DNA of 64,000 nt, from NCBI GenBank assembly GCA_051453625.1, contig JBOZIK010000001.1:35454496-35518495 (forward strand). The letters run 5' to 3'. The number at the start of each line of letters is the position of its first letter. Positions within the stretch are counted from its first letter, which is position 1. The stretch comes from Welwitschia mirabilis. Lineage: Eukaryota; Gnetophyta; Gnetopsida; Welwitschiales. Positions 46,715 to 59,819 of this stretch are shown here, in pieces. The notes under the pieces are model-generated. The model saw nothing but the letters and a program-made list of their open reading frames with translations. It was not told where the DNA came from and did not search any database. The position numbers and the translations under genes are program-made.

Positions 46715-48329
46715 ATTAGTGTAGTACAGTGACCAGATTTAAAGCTAAGTTTTCACTTAGCTATCATTCTTTCTTAGGGATAACATGGGTTTAGGTTCAT
46801 AATTGCACTAACTTAAATCTTAATGCAAGTTGTAAAAGTAATAAATAAAGGAAAATGGTGAAGTTTAAAATAGAGTTAAAATTCATCTTAGAGGGGAGGA
46901 AAGCAAGCTAGCTCTAAGTATTGCCAATTTGCCCTAAGTAATCTTTCACTTTAATGTTGTTCAATTACCTTTCTGCAAAATAATAAAAACTATCAAGTAC
47001 TTTTGATTCAATTCATAAGGCATAATCTCATCCACCATGTGATGAATGGTGAATCCAACTAACAATTTAGTCTTAAATAATAATAGAAAGTAAGGACTCA
47101 TAAAGTAATTAAACTCTATGAAATTAAAAGATTAAGTGATAAAAAGGAATTCACACAATTAGAATAAACTTAATAGTTAAAGAAATTACCTAAGAATTTC
47201 AATTATAATTTTACTCATGAATTGAAATCAAAGAAAAATATCTTTCACATTATAGAAAAGAACAACTATATAGCAAAGGAAAAAATAAGTAGGAAGAACT
47301 CCTCAGCAATCCTAGAATACTAGCTCTCTTCCTCAAAAAGTCACCTAGAAATCCATCACAAGTTGATGCTCCAAAGTGCCATAATTCTTTAAGATAAAGA
47401 TAAATACAATGAAGGATTCAAGACCCTTTTATAGGGAGAGATGAGGGTAAGGATTGGTTACGAGCTCTTGGCTTGTAGCGTTAGATAAAATCTTCATTAT
47501 TTAGCATTAGGTAGACAATATTAAATCTTATAATATTTGATGGAGATTGTTTTATAGCATTAAATAGATAAAATTTTGTCCTCTAGCATTAGGTAGAATT
47601 TTTATCATTTAGCATTTGGTAGGATGATTTGTCTTCTCTTTTATTTAGCAAAGATGCTTATGATGATGCCATTACTTGGCTTTGGAGTGCTATAGCTATT
47701 GCCAACTGCTAACTATGCCATGTGTCTTCACTGTCATTCTAATCAGCCCTGCCAAATATCACTCTACAAATCCTTGTGATCTCTATCATGTGTTGATAAG
47801 AATGCAGTTATTTTATGATGTGGATGTTGATTAAGTGTATGACTACATTCTATCTAATGTTCCACACATATCAAGAATGTTAGTTTGAAGGTGTTTTGAA
47901 CTTATACACTAGTGGTGTAGGTAGTTCTAGATAGTGGTGCTGACATCTTAAGCAGATTGATGATAAAATTAAGGCATGTCCTTCAATTAAGCATAATACA
48001 CCTAGAAATGTTATGGAAAATAGTTAAGTTCATAATTAATGTGAAAACCAATAGAAGGTATNNNNNNNNNNNNNNNNNNNNNNNNNNNNNNNNNNNNNNN
48101 NNNNNNNNNNNNNNNNNNNNNNNNNNNNNNNNNNNNNNNNNNNNNNNNNNNNNNNNNNNNNAATTAAGCATAATACACCTAGAAATGTTATGGAAAATAG
48201 TTAAGTTCATAATTAATGTGAAAACCAATAGAAGGTATTTTTTATGATAAAATCAATGATATTAATTCCTTCTATTAAAATTAATTAGTCTTGTAACTTA
48301 ATCAAAATATCAATTTTTATATGTTAACA
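46715..48329 (-). mobile_element. 3' LTR of the minus-strand Athila/Tat-like element
   Basis: On the minus strand it begins TGTTAACATATAAAAATTG at 48,329, after the purine-rich ctagttagaaggtg (48,330-48,343). It is a mirror image of 9,263-10,600 and shares its TATA-like region near 47,435-47,445. The inner end near 46,715 is estimated from loss of similarity. The gap at 48,062-48,161 is flanked by 77 identical bases (47,985-48,061 and 48,162-48,238). Confidence 0.65.
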
Positions 48330-49650
48330 CACCTTCTAACTAGTGTTTTGCTAGTGCCTTAACAAAAAGATGATAACACAATGGTTAAACGTGGAAAAAT
48401 TCTCAAAGTTAAATATGCTTAAGCATGAGAAAGATATAACTTCAAAAATTTTGTAACTAATTTAAGAAATTGAGGCATCAAAATGAAAATTTTGGCATTA
48501 AAAATTGGATGTCATACCTGCTAATCAAAACTTGATATTGTCCTTAAAAATTTATAGTGAAAAAATTAAGTTATTTGAGAACAAAGGTGTAGATAAATTA
48601 TAAAGAGTTCTTTTATTAAAAACAATGTAAATTAAGTTAAGGAAAAGGAAAATCTATTTACAACCAAACCTGTGCTAAGCGAAAAATATATCCATAAAAA
48701 TAGTTAATGCCTTAGAAGTTATTTCTCATGAAAATGGTATGAAGTAGAATGTAGTAAAGTGATGCAGAATAAATGAGATGAAAAATGCATCAACTAGTAA
48801 AACTAAAAACCAATGAATAAAGGAGTGGATTATTCTAATTTATTAGCTCTTTATTTTATTTTGGTATTTTTAGTGGATCATGATATCAACCAAGTAAAGT
48901 TTTAACCAAGTAGCTTATATGAATTTAAGAAATTGATGTAAAATTAAGTATGAAAGTTAAGAGACAATGGTTCACATAAAGCCTCCAATTTTCATTTTTT
49001 CATTCCTCTATTTTCTATATCTACCCTTTCATATGTCCTCAATATTATGCCTTTGAATCACATTGAGCATCCAGTGTTATGACATTTTTTGTCAACATAG
49101 TTAAGCATGTTGTATTTGTAAAAATCAACGCTGCATTACTAGTGAGTGTTTATAACCCCAATGCAGTTGAACATATTGCAATTAGATCATTAGAGCTGCA
49201 TTTCTTTTAGGCATCCATAGCCCCAATGTAGTTAACTAAACCTTGCTAAGTTATATATGTCATGTGCTTTTGGAGAAGAGATATTTTCTTTCTTTTTTTC
49301 ATCTTTCCATAGTTATTTTTATGTAGTTTAGGGGGTCATTGGCTTATTAGCCTAGTCAAGACAAATCTTATTCCCATTAAAGTCTTTTTACTTAAAGAGC
49401 ACATGCAAAGGTAAATCCTACATTTTAACCAAGTTTTACTAAAATTAGAGACCCTAAGAGAATGCATTCTTAACCAACCTACTTGAAATAAGCATATTTT
49501 TCCTTCAAAATCCATTAGTAAAGTTGATCTTAATCCTTATTTGGGTGATAACATAATTTCTTATTATTGAATTTTGCTTTAAGAACCTTTAAATTAGATC
49601 AATAAGCTTTACATATTCATAAGTTACTAGAGTAAACAGACGATAATGTT
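48330..49650 (-). mobile_element. 3' internal non-coding region of the gypsy element
   Basis: Colinear with 1,247-2,456 and inverted relative to 7,290-9,262. No env-like frame is readable. Confidence 0.6.
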
Positions 49651-50893
49651 TTAGGTGGTTTCCATTGACTTGAAAGAGTTGATTATTTTTTGGATTTTTA
49701 ATGAGAAATACTTCATGTGGAAAAACCTTTTTTTATTAAGAAGGATCCTTTCCACTTAACTACTAGTTTTCTTTGAAAAAGATGTAAGCATGAGTTATAC
49801 AGTAAAGCTAGTTCTCTCTCCTAAAATATTTTTTCAACTATATGTTGATCATGGAACTTCTTCATCCTATTCTTATTTATTCTCATATTTTCATAGGCAT
49901 CATTTCTAATCTCGTCTAGTTCATTGAGTTGTATGACCCTATTTTCCTTTGTAACCTCTAAGTCTAAATTCATATTCTTGATTTCTTAGGAAGCCCTATA
50001 TTAAAGTTTCATAGGTAAGTAACCTGCTTTATCATAGATTAATTGTAAAGTTGGCATCCCTAAGGGCATTTTATAAGTGGTTTAGTATGCTCATAAGATA
50101 TTGTTAAGTTTGAAAGACTAGTCATTTTGTATTGAGTTTACTATTTTTAAAGGATTTTCTTAAGTTTATTATTCATAATCTCAACATAACAACTTATTTG
50201 TAGATGGTAAGGTGTTATGACTTTATGTGTAACCTCATATTTAGTGAGAAGGTTATTGAATATTTTATTATAAAAGTGTGTCCCTTCATTGCTAATTAAA
50301 ACATATGAAAAACCAAAATGAGTTAAGAATTTTCTTTGAAGAATTTAACCATCATTTTAGCATCACCCATTTGATGATGGATAAGGGCCTTAAAAGTTAA
50401 TTCCATATATGTCAAAGGATTTAACAGTAAGAATGGGGTTTAAAGGCATCATTTATCTTCATGAAAGACTTCCTACCTTTTGACAGTTATCATAAGATTT
50501 GTAATAAAGATAGGAGTCTTTAAAAATAGATAATCAATGAAATAATTAAATTAGAGGATTTTTTTTATGGTTGTGTTAACTAAGTAGTAATCCCAATAAG
50601 CCTCAGAATGGCAATGTTTAGGTATGTCATGAATGTCAGTTTGAAGGATACATTTGTAGATGACTTGATCTAGATAGTATTTGAAAAGGTATGGACTATC
50701 CAAAAAAAATTATTTGACTTGGCTCAGTAATTGCTTTTTATCATTGATGATCTAGTGATAAGGAATAGTTTTGAAGACTAAGTAATTGGTGATACTGATA
50801 TCTATAAACCAAGGTGCTTCTTTGATTGAAAAGACATGTTTGTCTTGGAAAGTATCATCAATGGATAAAGATGTTTATAGATTATCTGGGAAT
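49650..50893 (-). pseudogene. Integrase remnant of the minus-strand gypsy element
   Basis: The C-terminal signature QLNELDEIRNDAYENMRINK is encoded on the minus strand at 49,872-49,931. It is clearer than in the plus-strand element at 6.6-7.3 kb. The catalytic core should lie at 50,100-50,893 but is broken by stops and cut by the gap at 50,894-50,993. The integrase lies downstream of RT and RNase H on the coding strand, the Ty3/gypsy order. Confidence 0.7.
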
Positions 50894-50993
50894 NNNNNNN
50901 NNNNNNNNNNNNNNNNNNNNNNNNNNNNNNNNNNNNNNNNNNNNNNNNNNNNNNNNNNNNNNNNNNNNNNNNNNNNNNNNNNNNNNNNNNNNN

Positions 50994-51145
50994 AAGTAAT
51001 AATTGTGTTTTCTAATTATTTAAATCTTATAATGTATTAATAGAGTCTAATTAGGATTTAATCCTAGGTTCCGTTGTGCATGATAGTTAATAATGAATAC
51101 AAAAAAAAATTATAGTTAATTAGGGTAATTAAAGTTGGGGTGTTA
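50994..51145 (-). mobile_element. LTR-like end at a contig start
   Basis: On the minus strand this begins TGTAACACCCCAACTTTAAT, a common plant LTR start. It then passes directly into integrase sequence that is uninterrupted at the matching place near 50,200. Only about 150 bases are present before the gap. Confidence 0.45.
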
Positions 51146-54006
51146 CATAAGGTATTGTGACTTTATGTGTAACCTCATATTTAGTGAGAAGTTTATTGAA
51201 TATTTTATTATAAAAGTGTGTCCCTTAACTACTAATTAAAACATATGAACAACCAAAATGAGTTAAGAATTTTCTTTGAAGAATTTAATCATCATTTTAG
51301 CATCATCCATTTGATGATGGATAAGGTCCTTAAAAGTTAGTTCCTTATATGTCGAAGGATTTAATAGTAAGAATGGGATTTAAAGGCATCATTTATCTTC
51401 ATGAAAGACTTCCTACCTTTTGAAAGTTGTCACAAGATTTGTAATAAATATAGGAGTCTTTAAAAATAGATAATCAATAAAGGAATTATACTAGAGGATT
51501 TTTGTTGTGGTTGTGTCAACTAAGTAGTGATCCCCATAAGCCTTAGATTGGCAATGTTTAGGTATGTCATGAATGTCAATTTGAAGGATACATTTGTAAA
51601 TGACTTGATCTAGATAGTATTTGAAAAGGTATGAACTATTCTAAAAAAAAAATTTGACTTGGCTCAGGAACTACTTTTTATCATCGATGGTCTAGTGGAA
51701 AGGAATAGTTTTGTAGACTAAGTAATTAGTGATATTGATATCTACAAACCAAGGTGCTTCTTTGATTGAAAAGACATGTTTGGCTAGAAAAGTGTCATCA
51801 ATGGATAAAGATGTTTACAGATTATCTAGGAATATAGAGGAAAAATGATCTATGATGATATTATCAAAGCCTTTTTTAATCTTAATCTCTAAATTAAATT
51901 ATTAAAGGAGGAAGATCCATCTGATTAGTCAGGGTTTTGAATCCTTTTTAACAAAAAGATATTTAAGGGCTGAGTGATCAATGTAAATAACTATCTTAGA
52001 TCCTAAAAGGTATTGCCTAATTTTTTCAAGGACAAAGACAATGGCTAGAAGCTCTATCTCTCTAATGGTGTAATTGATTTGATGTCATTTAAAGTTTTAC
52101 TAGCATAGTGAATCACAATTGGATTTTGATTGATTCTTAGTCTTAATACAACTCTTACTACAAAGTCGCTTGCATCATACATAAGCTTAAAAGATAATTT
52201 TCAATTAGATGATAAGATAATGTGTGTAGAAGTTAGTTTTTCTTTCAATTATTCAAATAAATTTTGACACTCTTGAGTCCAATAAAAAGAGGCATCCTTT
52301 CTTAAAATATCAAATAAATCCTTAAGAGATTTTACTAAAATCCTTGATGAATCTCCTATAATATCCTATATGCCTTAAGAACAATCTAATATCTACAAGT
52401 TTTTGAGGGGTTAGCAGGTGTGTAATTAAGAAGATCTTACCCAGATATACCCAAATTTCTTTCTTAGAGATGACATTTCTTAAAACTATACCTTATTAAC
52501 CATAAAATGGAATTTTTCCAAATTAAATACAAGGTGTTTTTCAATATGTCTATCAAGGACACATTCTAAGTTGTTTAAACAGTGGTTAAATAAGATTCCA
52601 TAGATTGAGAAGTTATCCATGAAGTCTTTGACACCTAAATCTAATAAGTCAGAGAATATTCTGATCATGTAATATTGGAAGGTGGTAGGTGCATTACATA
52701 GGCCAAAGAGAATTTGTTTTAAGCAAACATTCCATAGAGGCAAGTAAAGGTGTCTTTGTCCTAAACTTTAGGAGCAATTTCAATCTGATTATAACCTAAA
52801 TATCCATCTAGGAAATAGTAAACAAGTGTCCTATAAGTTATTCTAAAATTTGATCTAGATAAGGAGGAGAAAAATTATCCTTTCTAGACATAGCATTTAA
52901 TTTTTTTCTAATCAATACACTTCCTTCATTTTACAAAAGACCTAGTAGGGATAAATTCATTATGCTCATTAGGGACAAGGGTAATTCCTAATTTCTTCAT
53001 TGTGACTTGAGTTGGACTTATGCACTTGCTATCTAAAATAGGGTAAATAATCCCATTATCAAGAAGTTTAATTATCTCATTTTTGACTAATTCCCTTAAA
53101 ACTAGATTTATCCTTCATTATGCTTTAATGGATGGCTTAGTATTTTTCTTCAAATCGATATGGAACATGCAAATATTAGGGTCAATACCTCTAATTTTGG
53201 AAATGAACCATCATATTGCCTATTTATTCTTCATTAAGAGTTAAAGCAATTGATCTTCTTAGGATGGGGTTAAGAAAGAATTTATGACCCCTAGGAAGGT
53301 GGAATCATCCCCTAATAAAGTGTATTTTATATCATTAAGTAAGGGTTTAACTTCTAAATCAACTTCATTTTGAGCTATGAGGCACATTCCTTGAAATAAA
53401 CTTAATTCATCATCTTTAAGAAAATGAGAAGTAAATTCAGATCCTTAAAAAGGCTTTCTATCTTATCTACATACTATATTCCTTTGTTATTTAATGATAA
53501 CTTCATGGCATTAAAGATGTTTAGCCCTATGGTTATGTTACCAAAGAAAATTATCATTAATCCATTCTTGCAATTGATTTAGGCATTTGAGGTTGCTAAA
53601 AATAGTTTAAAGAAACTATTTTATTAGATGAATTATCCATGTCTAAGACCATAAAATCTATAAGAAAATAGCAACTATTAACTCTAATTGTGACATTCTC
53701 AATGGCTCCTTATGGTGTTTTAATAGAGTTGTCAACTAATTGGAGTTTAAGTTTCATGTTCTTAAGTCCTTTCAAACCTAATTCCTTATACACTTTGTAG
53801 GGAAGCAAGTTTACACTAGCTTCTAAATCCAATAAGGCTTTGTTGAGTTGTTTGTTGCCTATAGTAATAGTAATTGTGGGACATCGAGGGTTTTTATACT
53901 TCAATGAAAATTAATTTTGGAGATTTGCACTTCTTCATTGAGCTAAAAAGTCTTTAGACTTAAAATTTATTTGCCTTTTTACAGTGCATAAGTCTTTAAG
54001 GAATAG
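50994..54006. repeat. Probable alternative-haplotype contig of the gypsy pol region
   Basis: 51,148-51,840 repeats 50,207-50,893, and 51,955-54,006 repeats 54,107-56,158 (2,052 bp each), with a few percent difference. 100-N gaps lie on both sides. The block holds integrase, RNase H, RT and protease relics on the minus strand. Its RT active site reads MDN (52,612-52,620) and the other copy reads MDD. It is most likely a haplotig inserted between two parts of the other haplotype. Confidence 0.75.
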
Positions 54007-54106
54007 NNNNNNNNNNNNNNNNNNNNNNNNNNNNNNNNNNNNNNNNNNNNNNNNNNNNNNNNNNNNNNNNNNNNNNNNNNNNNNNNNNNNNNNNNNNNNN
54101 NNNNNN

Positions 54107-54336
54107 AAAAGATATTTAAGGGCTGAGTGATCAATGTAAATAACTATCTTAGATCCTAAAATGTATTGCCTAATTTTTTCAAGAACAAAGACAATGGCTA
54201 GAAGCTCTTTCTCTCTAATGGTGTAATTGATTTGAGTGTCATTTAAAGTTTTACTAGCGTAGTGAATTACAATTGGATTTTGATTGATTCTTAGTCCTAA
54301 TACAACTCCTAGTATAAAGTCACTTGCATCATACAT
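54107..54336 (-). pseudogene. RNase H domain of the gypsy element
   Basis: The minus strand reads MYDASDFILGVVLGLRINQN, then IHYASKTLNDTQINYTIREK, ELLAIVFVLEKIRQYILGSK and IVIYIDHSALKYL. These match the Ty3/gypsy RNase H series CDASDxAxGAVLGQ, YASKTLN, TEKELLAVVFA and YTDHAALKYL. The frame is open up to the gap. The missing start, flanking breaks and substitutions leave it non-functional. Confidence 0.8.
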
Positions 54337-54426
54337 AAGCTTAAAAGGTAATTTTCAATTAGATGATTAGATAATGGGTGTAGAAGTTAGTTTTTATTTC
54401 AATTGTTCAAATAAATTTTGACACTC

Positions 54427-55330
54427 TCAAGTCCAATAAAAAGAGGCATCCTTTCTTAAAATATCAGATAAAGCCTTAGAGATTTTACTAAAATCCTTGA
54501 TGAATCTCCTATAATATCCTACATGCCTTAAGAACAGTTTAATATCTACAAGTTTCTGAGGGGTTAACAAGTGTGTAATTAAGAAGATCTTACTTAAATC
54601 TACACGAATTCCTTTCTTAGAGAGACATTTCTTAAAACTATACCTTATTAACCATAAAATGGCATTTTTCCCAATTGAACACAAGGTGTTTTTCAATATG
54701 TTTATCAAGGACACATTCTAAGTTGTTCAAATAGTGGTTAAATAAGATTCCATATATTGAGAAGTCATCCATGAAGTCTTTGATACCCAAATCTAATAAG
54801 TCAGAGAATATTCTAATCATGTAATATTGGAAGGTGGTAGGTGCATTACACAGGCCAAAGAGCATTTGTTTTAAGAAAACTTTCCATAGAGGCAAGTAAA
54901 GGTGGCTTTGTCCTAAACTTTAGGAGCAATTTTAATCTAATTATAACCTAAATATCCATCTAGGAAATAGTAAAAAAGTATCCTCTGAGTTGTTCTAAAA
55001 TTTGATCTAGATAAGGAGGAGAAAAATTATCCTTTCTAGACATAGCATTTAATTTTTTTCTAGTCAATATACTTACTCCATTTTATAAAAGACCTTGTAG
55101 GGATAAGCTCATTATGCTCATTAGGGACAAGGGTAATTCCTAATTTGTTCATTGTGACCTGAGTTGGACTTACCCACTTGCTATCTGAAATAGGATAAAT
55201 AATCCCATTGTCAAGAAGTTTAATTATCTCATTTTTGACTACTTCCCTTAAAGTTGGGTTTATCCTTCATTATGCTTCAATGGATGGCTTAGTATTTTCC
55301 TCCAAATAGATATGGAACATGCAAATATTA
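54427..55330 (-). pseudogene. Reverse transcriptase of the gypsy element
   Basis: On the minus strand the palm region reads LFGLCNAPTTFQYYMIRIFS and then LDLGIKDFMDDFSIYG (54,638-54,895), with the catalytic F-x-D-D intact at 54,764-54,772. It is followed by LVFNWEKCHFMVNKV. The thumb/connection part, VGYYRRFIKDFSKISKAL, lies in another frame (54,427-54,714), so a frameshift separates them. Upstream, LGITLVPNEHNELIPTRSFI (about 55,085-55,150) matches the Athila/Tat pre-palm region. This is the best preserved polymerase in the window, yet clearly disrupted. Confidence 0.82.
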
Positions 55331-55859
55331 GGGTCAATACCTATAATGTTGAAAATGAATCATCATATTGCCTATTTATTTTTCATTAAGAGGTAAAGCA
55401 ATTGATCTTCTTAGGATAGGGTTAAGAAAGAATTTATGACCCCTAGGAAGGTGGAATCATCCCCTAATAAAGTGTATTTCATATCATTAAGTAAGGGTTT
55501 AACTTTTAAATCAACTTCATTTTGAGCTATGAGGTACATTTCTTAAATAAATTTAATTCATCATCTTTAAAAAAATGAGAAGTAAATTTGGATCCTCAAA
55601 AAGGCTTTATATCCTATCTACATACTATATTCCATTGTTATTTAATGATAACTTTATGGCATTAAAGATGTTTAGCCCTATTATTATGTTACCAAAGAAA
55701 ATTATCCTTAATCCATTCTTGCAATTGATTTAGACATTTGAGGTTGCTAAAAATAGTTTAAAGGAACTATTTTATTAGATGAATTATCCATGTTCAAGAC
55801 CATAAAATCTATAAGAAAATAGCAACTATTAACTCTAATTGTGACATTTGGGATGGCTC

Positions 55860-56085
55860 CTTATGATGTTTTAATAGAGTTGTCAACTAATTAGAGTTGG
55901 AATTTCATGTTCTTAAGTCCTTTCAATCCTAATTCCTTATACACTTTGTAGGGAAGTAAGTTTACACTAGATTCTAAATCCCATAAGGCTTGTTTAAGTT
56001 GTTTGTTTCCTATAGTAATAGTAATTGTGGGACATTGAGGGTTTTTATACTTTAATAAAAATTAATTTTGGAGAATTGCACTTGT
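55860..56085 (-). pseudogene. Aspartic protease of the gypsy element (other copy 53,710-53,930)
   Basis: Retroviral-type protease that would process Gag-Pol. The minus strand reads LKQALWDLESSVNLLPYK here, and LNKALLDLEASVNLLPYKVY in the copy near 53,800. The family consensus is ALCDLGASINLMPY. In both copies the Gly of the D-x-G active site is Glu, explainable by one G-to-A change, so the enzyme would be dead and the lesion predates the split of the copies. Confidence 0.75.
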
Positions 56086-58700
56086 TTATTGAGCTAAAAA
56101 GGCTTTAGACTTAAAATTTATTTGCCTTTTTACAGTGCATAAGTCTTTAAGGAATAGCATATGAGGGTTTCTATTTGAAGTCTTTTAGGAGGTTAATGTT
56201 TACCTTAACTTCCTTAAAACTTTCTAGAGTTTCTAAATGCTTTTTCATAATGTTATCCTTCCTAAGCCATTAAGGAAAGGGTAAGGGTTCTTTATAATTG
56301 GGAAATGGATTTTTACTCTTCTTCTTTTCCTTATTTTCTATAGGGTTTGATTTGTCTTTAGGATTATTTTATAGGGTAGGATTTTCTAGCTCTTTCCCAC
56401 TCCTAAGATGTATAGACTAGTTTTTTCTAAATGTTCTACCACTTTCATAAACCTAACTCTTTTTGGATTTGGTTGCACAATCATGGGGAGTTTTCCTATT
56501 TCTCTTTTATTAATTGATGAAAGATGTATGTGGTATTTATTGGAGTTGATTTATGCTTTGTTCAACTCTTTGATTTCTTTATTCAAGTCTTTAATTTGTT
56601 TGGTTTATGCTCTGTTATGATCTTTGATTTATTTGGATTTCTATTTTCATGAATCTTTTGAGGGTTTCCTCCAATGATTTAAATGAAGTTATTTTATGGT
56701 TTAATTATGAAGAGTAAGAATTAGAAGATAAGGGAAACAAATTTTTCGGTTGGAAGTTTTATTATGGAATATTATCTTACTTCCAAAAGAAGTTTGGATG
56801 ATTTCATCAACTAAGATTATAAGTGTTTAAGTATGAATTATTTTTGGGATTTTACCATTAATGGCCTATTACGTTAGGAATAGATGAGCATTCATTGGTT
56901 TTTTAAGTGTTAATATTGAAAATTAAACATTTAAGATTAGCAACCATGGATAAGGTTTTTTATAAGTTGATATTGACATATAAAGCACTTGTTTTATAGC
57001 CTCTGAGAGAGAAATGTTAATCCTAAATTCCTTGAAAATTTTTTAAGGCTTCTAGTTTCTTCTTTACAATGTTCACCTTTCTAAATTGTTGGGGAAATGA
57101 TAAAGGTTTTTTATAAATTGATATTGGCTTTTCAATCTCTTTTTCTATTTCATTCTCCTTATTGGTCTTTATTAGTGAATTATCCTTATAAGATTCATTT
57201 TTCTATAAATCCTAATTAATTTCTTTTTGAATCTTAACATGAATTACTTTTCTCTGCTTAGTGTGATTATTTTCTACTTCCATAATCTTAATTCCTCTAG
57301 GATTAGGTTTAGAACTCATGGAAAGTTTTCCTTATTTATGTTTACTAGGGAATGTAAGAATCTATGTAATGATTTTATTAAGTTGATGAATGTTTTCTTT
57401 AAGTATTTGTAAGATGAAATAAGTTTATATTTTGAACTATTGGTCACTATTAATTTGATTTTGAGATTATTTGAAATTGAAAAGTATTTCTTCTAAAGTA
57501 TTTAATCATCAAGTGTGGTGGTTTGATAAAGGATATTAATGAGATAAGAAGAGGTAAGAATTAAAAGAAGATAGAAATAAATTATTAGATTTATTACTTG
57601 AATCCTAGTTATTACTATTGTCCTATATCCATTGGGCAGAAGGGGGAGGAGGGGGATTAGATGATGACTCATCCTAAAGTTCTAATTATTTGATTATGGA
57701 TCGTTTACTTTTTAATTTTTATAGTGTAATCCTATCACATTGGTTTGCTCATTTACCATCTTTTAAAATATGGAAATAAAATGATACTCAGATGTTTTAT
57801 GAGTCTCAACATGGTAAATTAAGCATTTAGGTTTAGAAGTTACATGCTTGAGCTATGTGGTAAGGGACTTAAGTTTCCTAGGAAGTTTATTTATTATCTT
57901 ATTAACATCCAAGTTGTTAAGAATCTTGAAAACACCTATGGACTTAATCACATGATGGGATTTAGAAGGTTCATTAAGCTTTTCCCAATTCTTTGAGCTT
58001 TTAGAATTTGAAATATTCATAAGTTTCATCTATTTCTAAATTAAGAAAACTACCTCTACTCATCTCCTTTACTAGTTGTCAGTGATCTAAGAGTAGTTCT
58101 TCATAAAAGAATAATTATTCTTCATCATTTAAAACCTTATTATGAAAACATTTTAAGGGTAGGTTCTTAAATATTTTTGAGATTTAAGTGAATGTTTTAC
58201 TATATTTATAATAGAATCCCATAATCTTTCTTCTTAGGACATTAGTTTTATGACTCAGAAAGAATTTAGTGATGAATGATCTATTTAATTTGACCTAAGT
58301 TGTAATAGAAATAAGCTTTAAGATTAACCTAATTTCATCAATTGTGATGCAATTTTGAGATATAGTTTATAGTACACATTCAACCTCATTTAGATGTACG
58401 TATGAGTCTTTGGATTTAAGGCCATGGAAATGAGGAAGAAGATGAATCATGAATGATTTAAGATCTATTCTATGAATGTTAAAGATTGAATAATACATGA
58501 GGACATTCATAAATACTAGAATTAAAGGTAATCCTTGATAGTTTATCTAGGTGAATGGTGGTTGTTGAAGACGTTTGATTAATGGTAACTAGGATTTTAG
58601 AATGGTTATTGGTTTGAAAAAGGTAATTGAGGCTATGGGCAATTTAGAAAGCTAAACTGTAGATTTAATAAAGGATATTATTCATTTGTATCAGTAGTGT
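56086..58700 (-). pseudogene. gag region of the gypsy element
   Basis: Minus strand, read through stops. Near 58,400-58,440 the sequence gives HFHGLKSKDSYVHLNEVE, like the Athila/Tat FHGLxSEDPHxHLKEF capsid start. Near 58,090-58,130 FFYEELLLDHQ corresponds to YFYEGLxPxxR. Near 56,200-56,290 KWLRKDNIMKKHLETLESFK and VKVNINLL match the segment just before protease. The order gag, protease, RT, RNase H, integrase is complete, but every module carries stops. Confidence 0.65.
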
Positions 58701-59819
58701 ATTACTCTTCTTAGCATCGTAAATGAGAATGACTTCTAAAGAAGTGTATTTGTTCATTATTGTTGCTAGGATCCATTTGACGTTTAAAAGACGTTCTATA
58801 TAATCTACCATTAAAGTCATGTTTTCAACACATACAACTTTGTCAACTTTTAAAAGATACACAGTACAAAGAAAAATTACAATGGGTCAGATAATAAATT
58901 AAATAAAGTTTAAAGGTGAAATTCTAAAAAAGGCTTATGATGCTAGTTGAATCTAATAGCAATGCTAATTATTTAAAGAGAAATGGATCTAGGAAAAAAT
59001 GATGTTACATTCATAGTAGTGAAAAATGTTTTACATAAAAAGTAGCCAAAAATAAGCAATAGACATAAAAATTATAGTGCAAAAATAAAACAAAAACCTA
59101 GAAAAACCTAGAAAAAAAGAATTACAAAAAACTAAATATAAATTAAAAATATGGTCCTAAGTGTACATAGTATTAAAAACAAAATCTAACAATAATTAAA
59201 ATTACAAAAAAGAAAAGAGGGATGGAGGTTTTTTTTTCTATCTTAACTTCTTTAAATTTTATTCACTTTTTTGTTTTTTGTTTTAATTACTTTGACTCCT
59301 ATTCAATAAAGACTCTTTAAAAAGAAACCTACAAAAACATATTAGTCCTGCATACTAAAGACTAATATAGCAATGATATTCCTCATCAGAGATAAAATGA
59401 TTAATAGAATAAAAAGAAATATAAAAGAAAACAAAGACAAGGACTAGTTAGGATATCAATGGAAGAGAACTCATACCACACATTCAAGAGTATAGGAAAT
59501 CAAAAGTGCTAAAATCCAAATGCAAGAAAATAAAAAATGTGCATGCTTTATTATACCTACCTTACCGTTATCCCTAGAAATCATATCAGACATATATTCG
59601 TAGTGAAATGTGGCTATGCTTATATCTATCATTAATATATGGTAATGTGTATTATTGTCCTAGGGATACAAATCTTACATTGTTAAATCCAAATTTTACC
59701 AAATAAAAATTGGGACTTTTGTTGTAACATGGTCCTAGTGTCAGTTTTTTCTTGAAATAAATGTAATACAATATTAGTAAAGTGATGCAACAATATTCTA
59801 GCAAAAAATTTAAACACGA
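58701..59819. other. Possible gypsy leader region, nothing recognisable
   Basis: The 5' untranslated region and primer-binding site should lie here on the minus strand, but I could not find a convincing tRNA-complementary site. The short frame at 58,665-58,862 has no known motif. Confidence 0.35.

Noticed and set aside
47957-48247. Frames that cross the gap at 48,062-48,161 with the same peptide on both sides
   Set aside because: The peptide repeat is the 77-bp assembly overlap translated twice.
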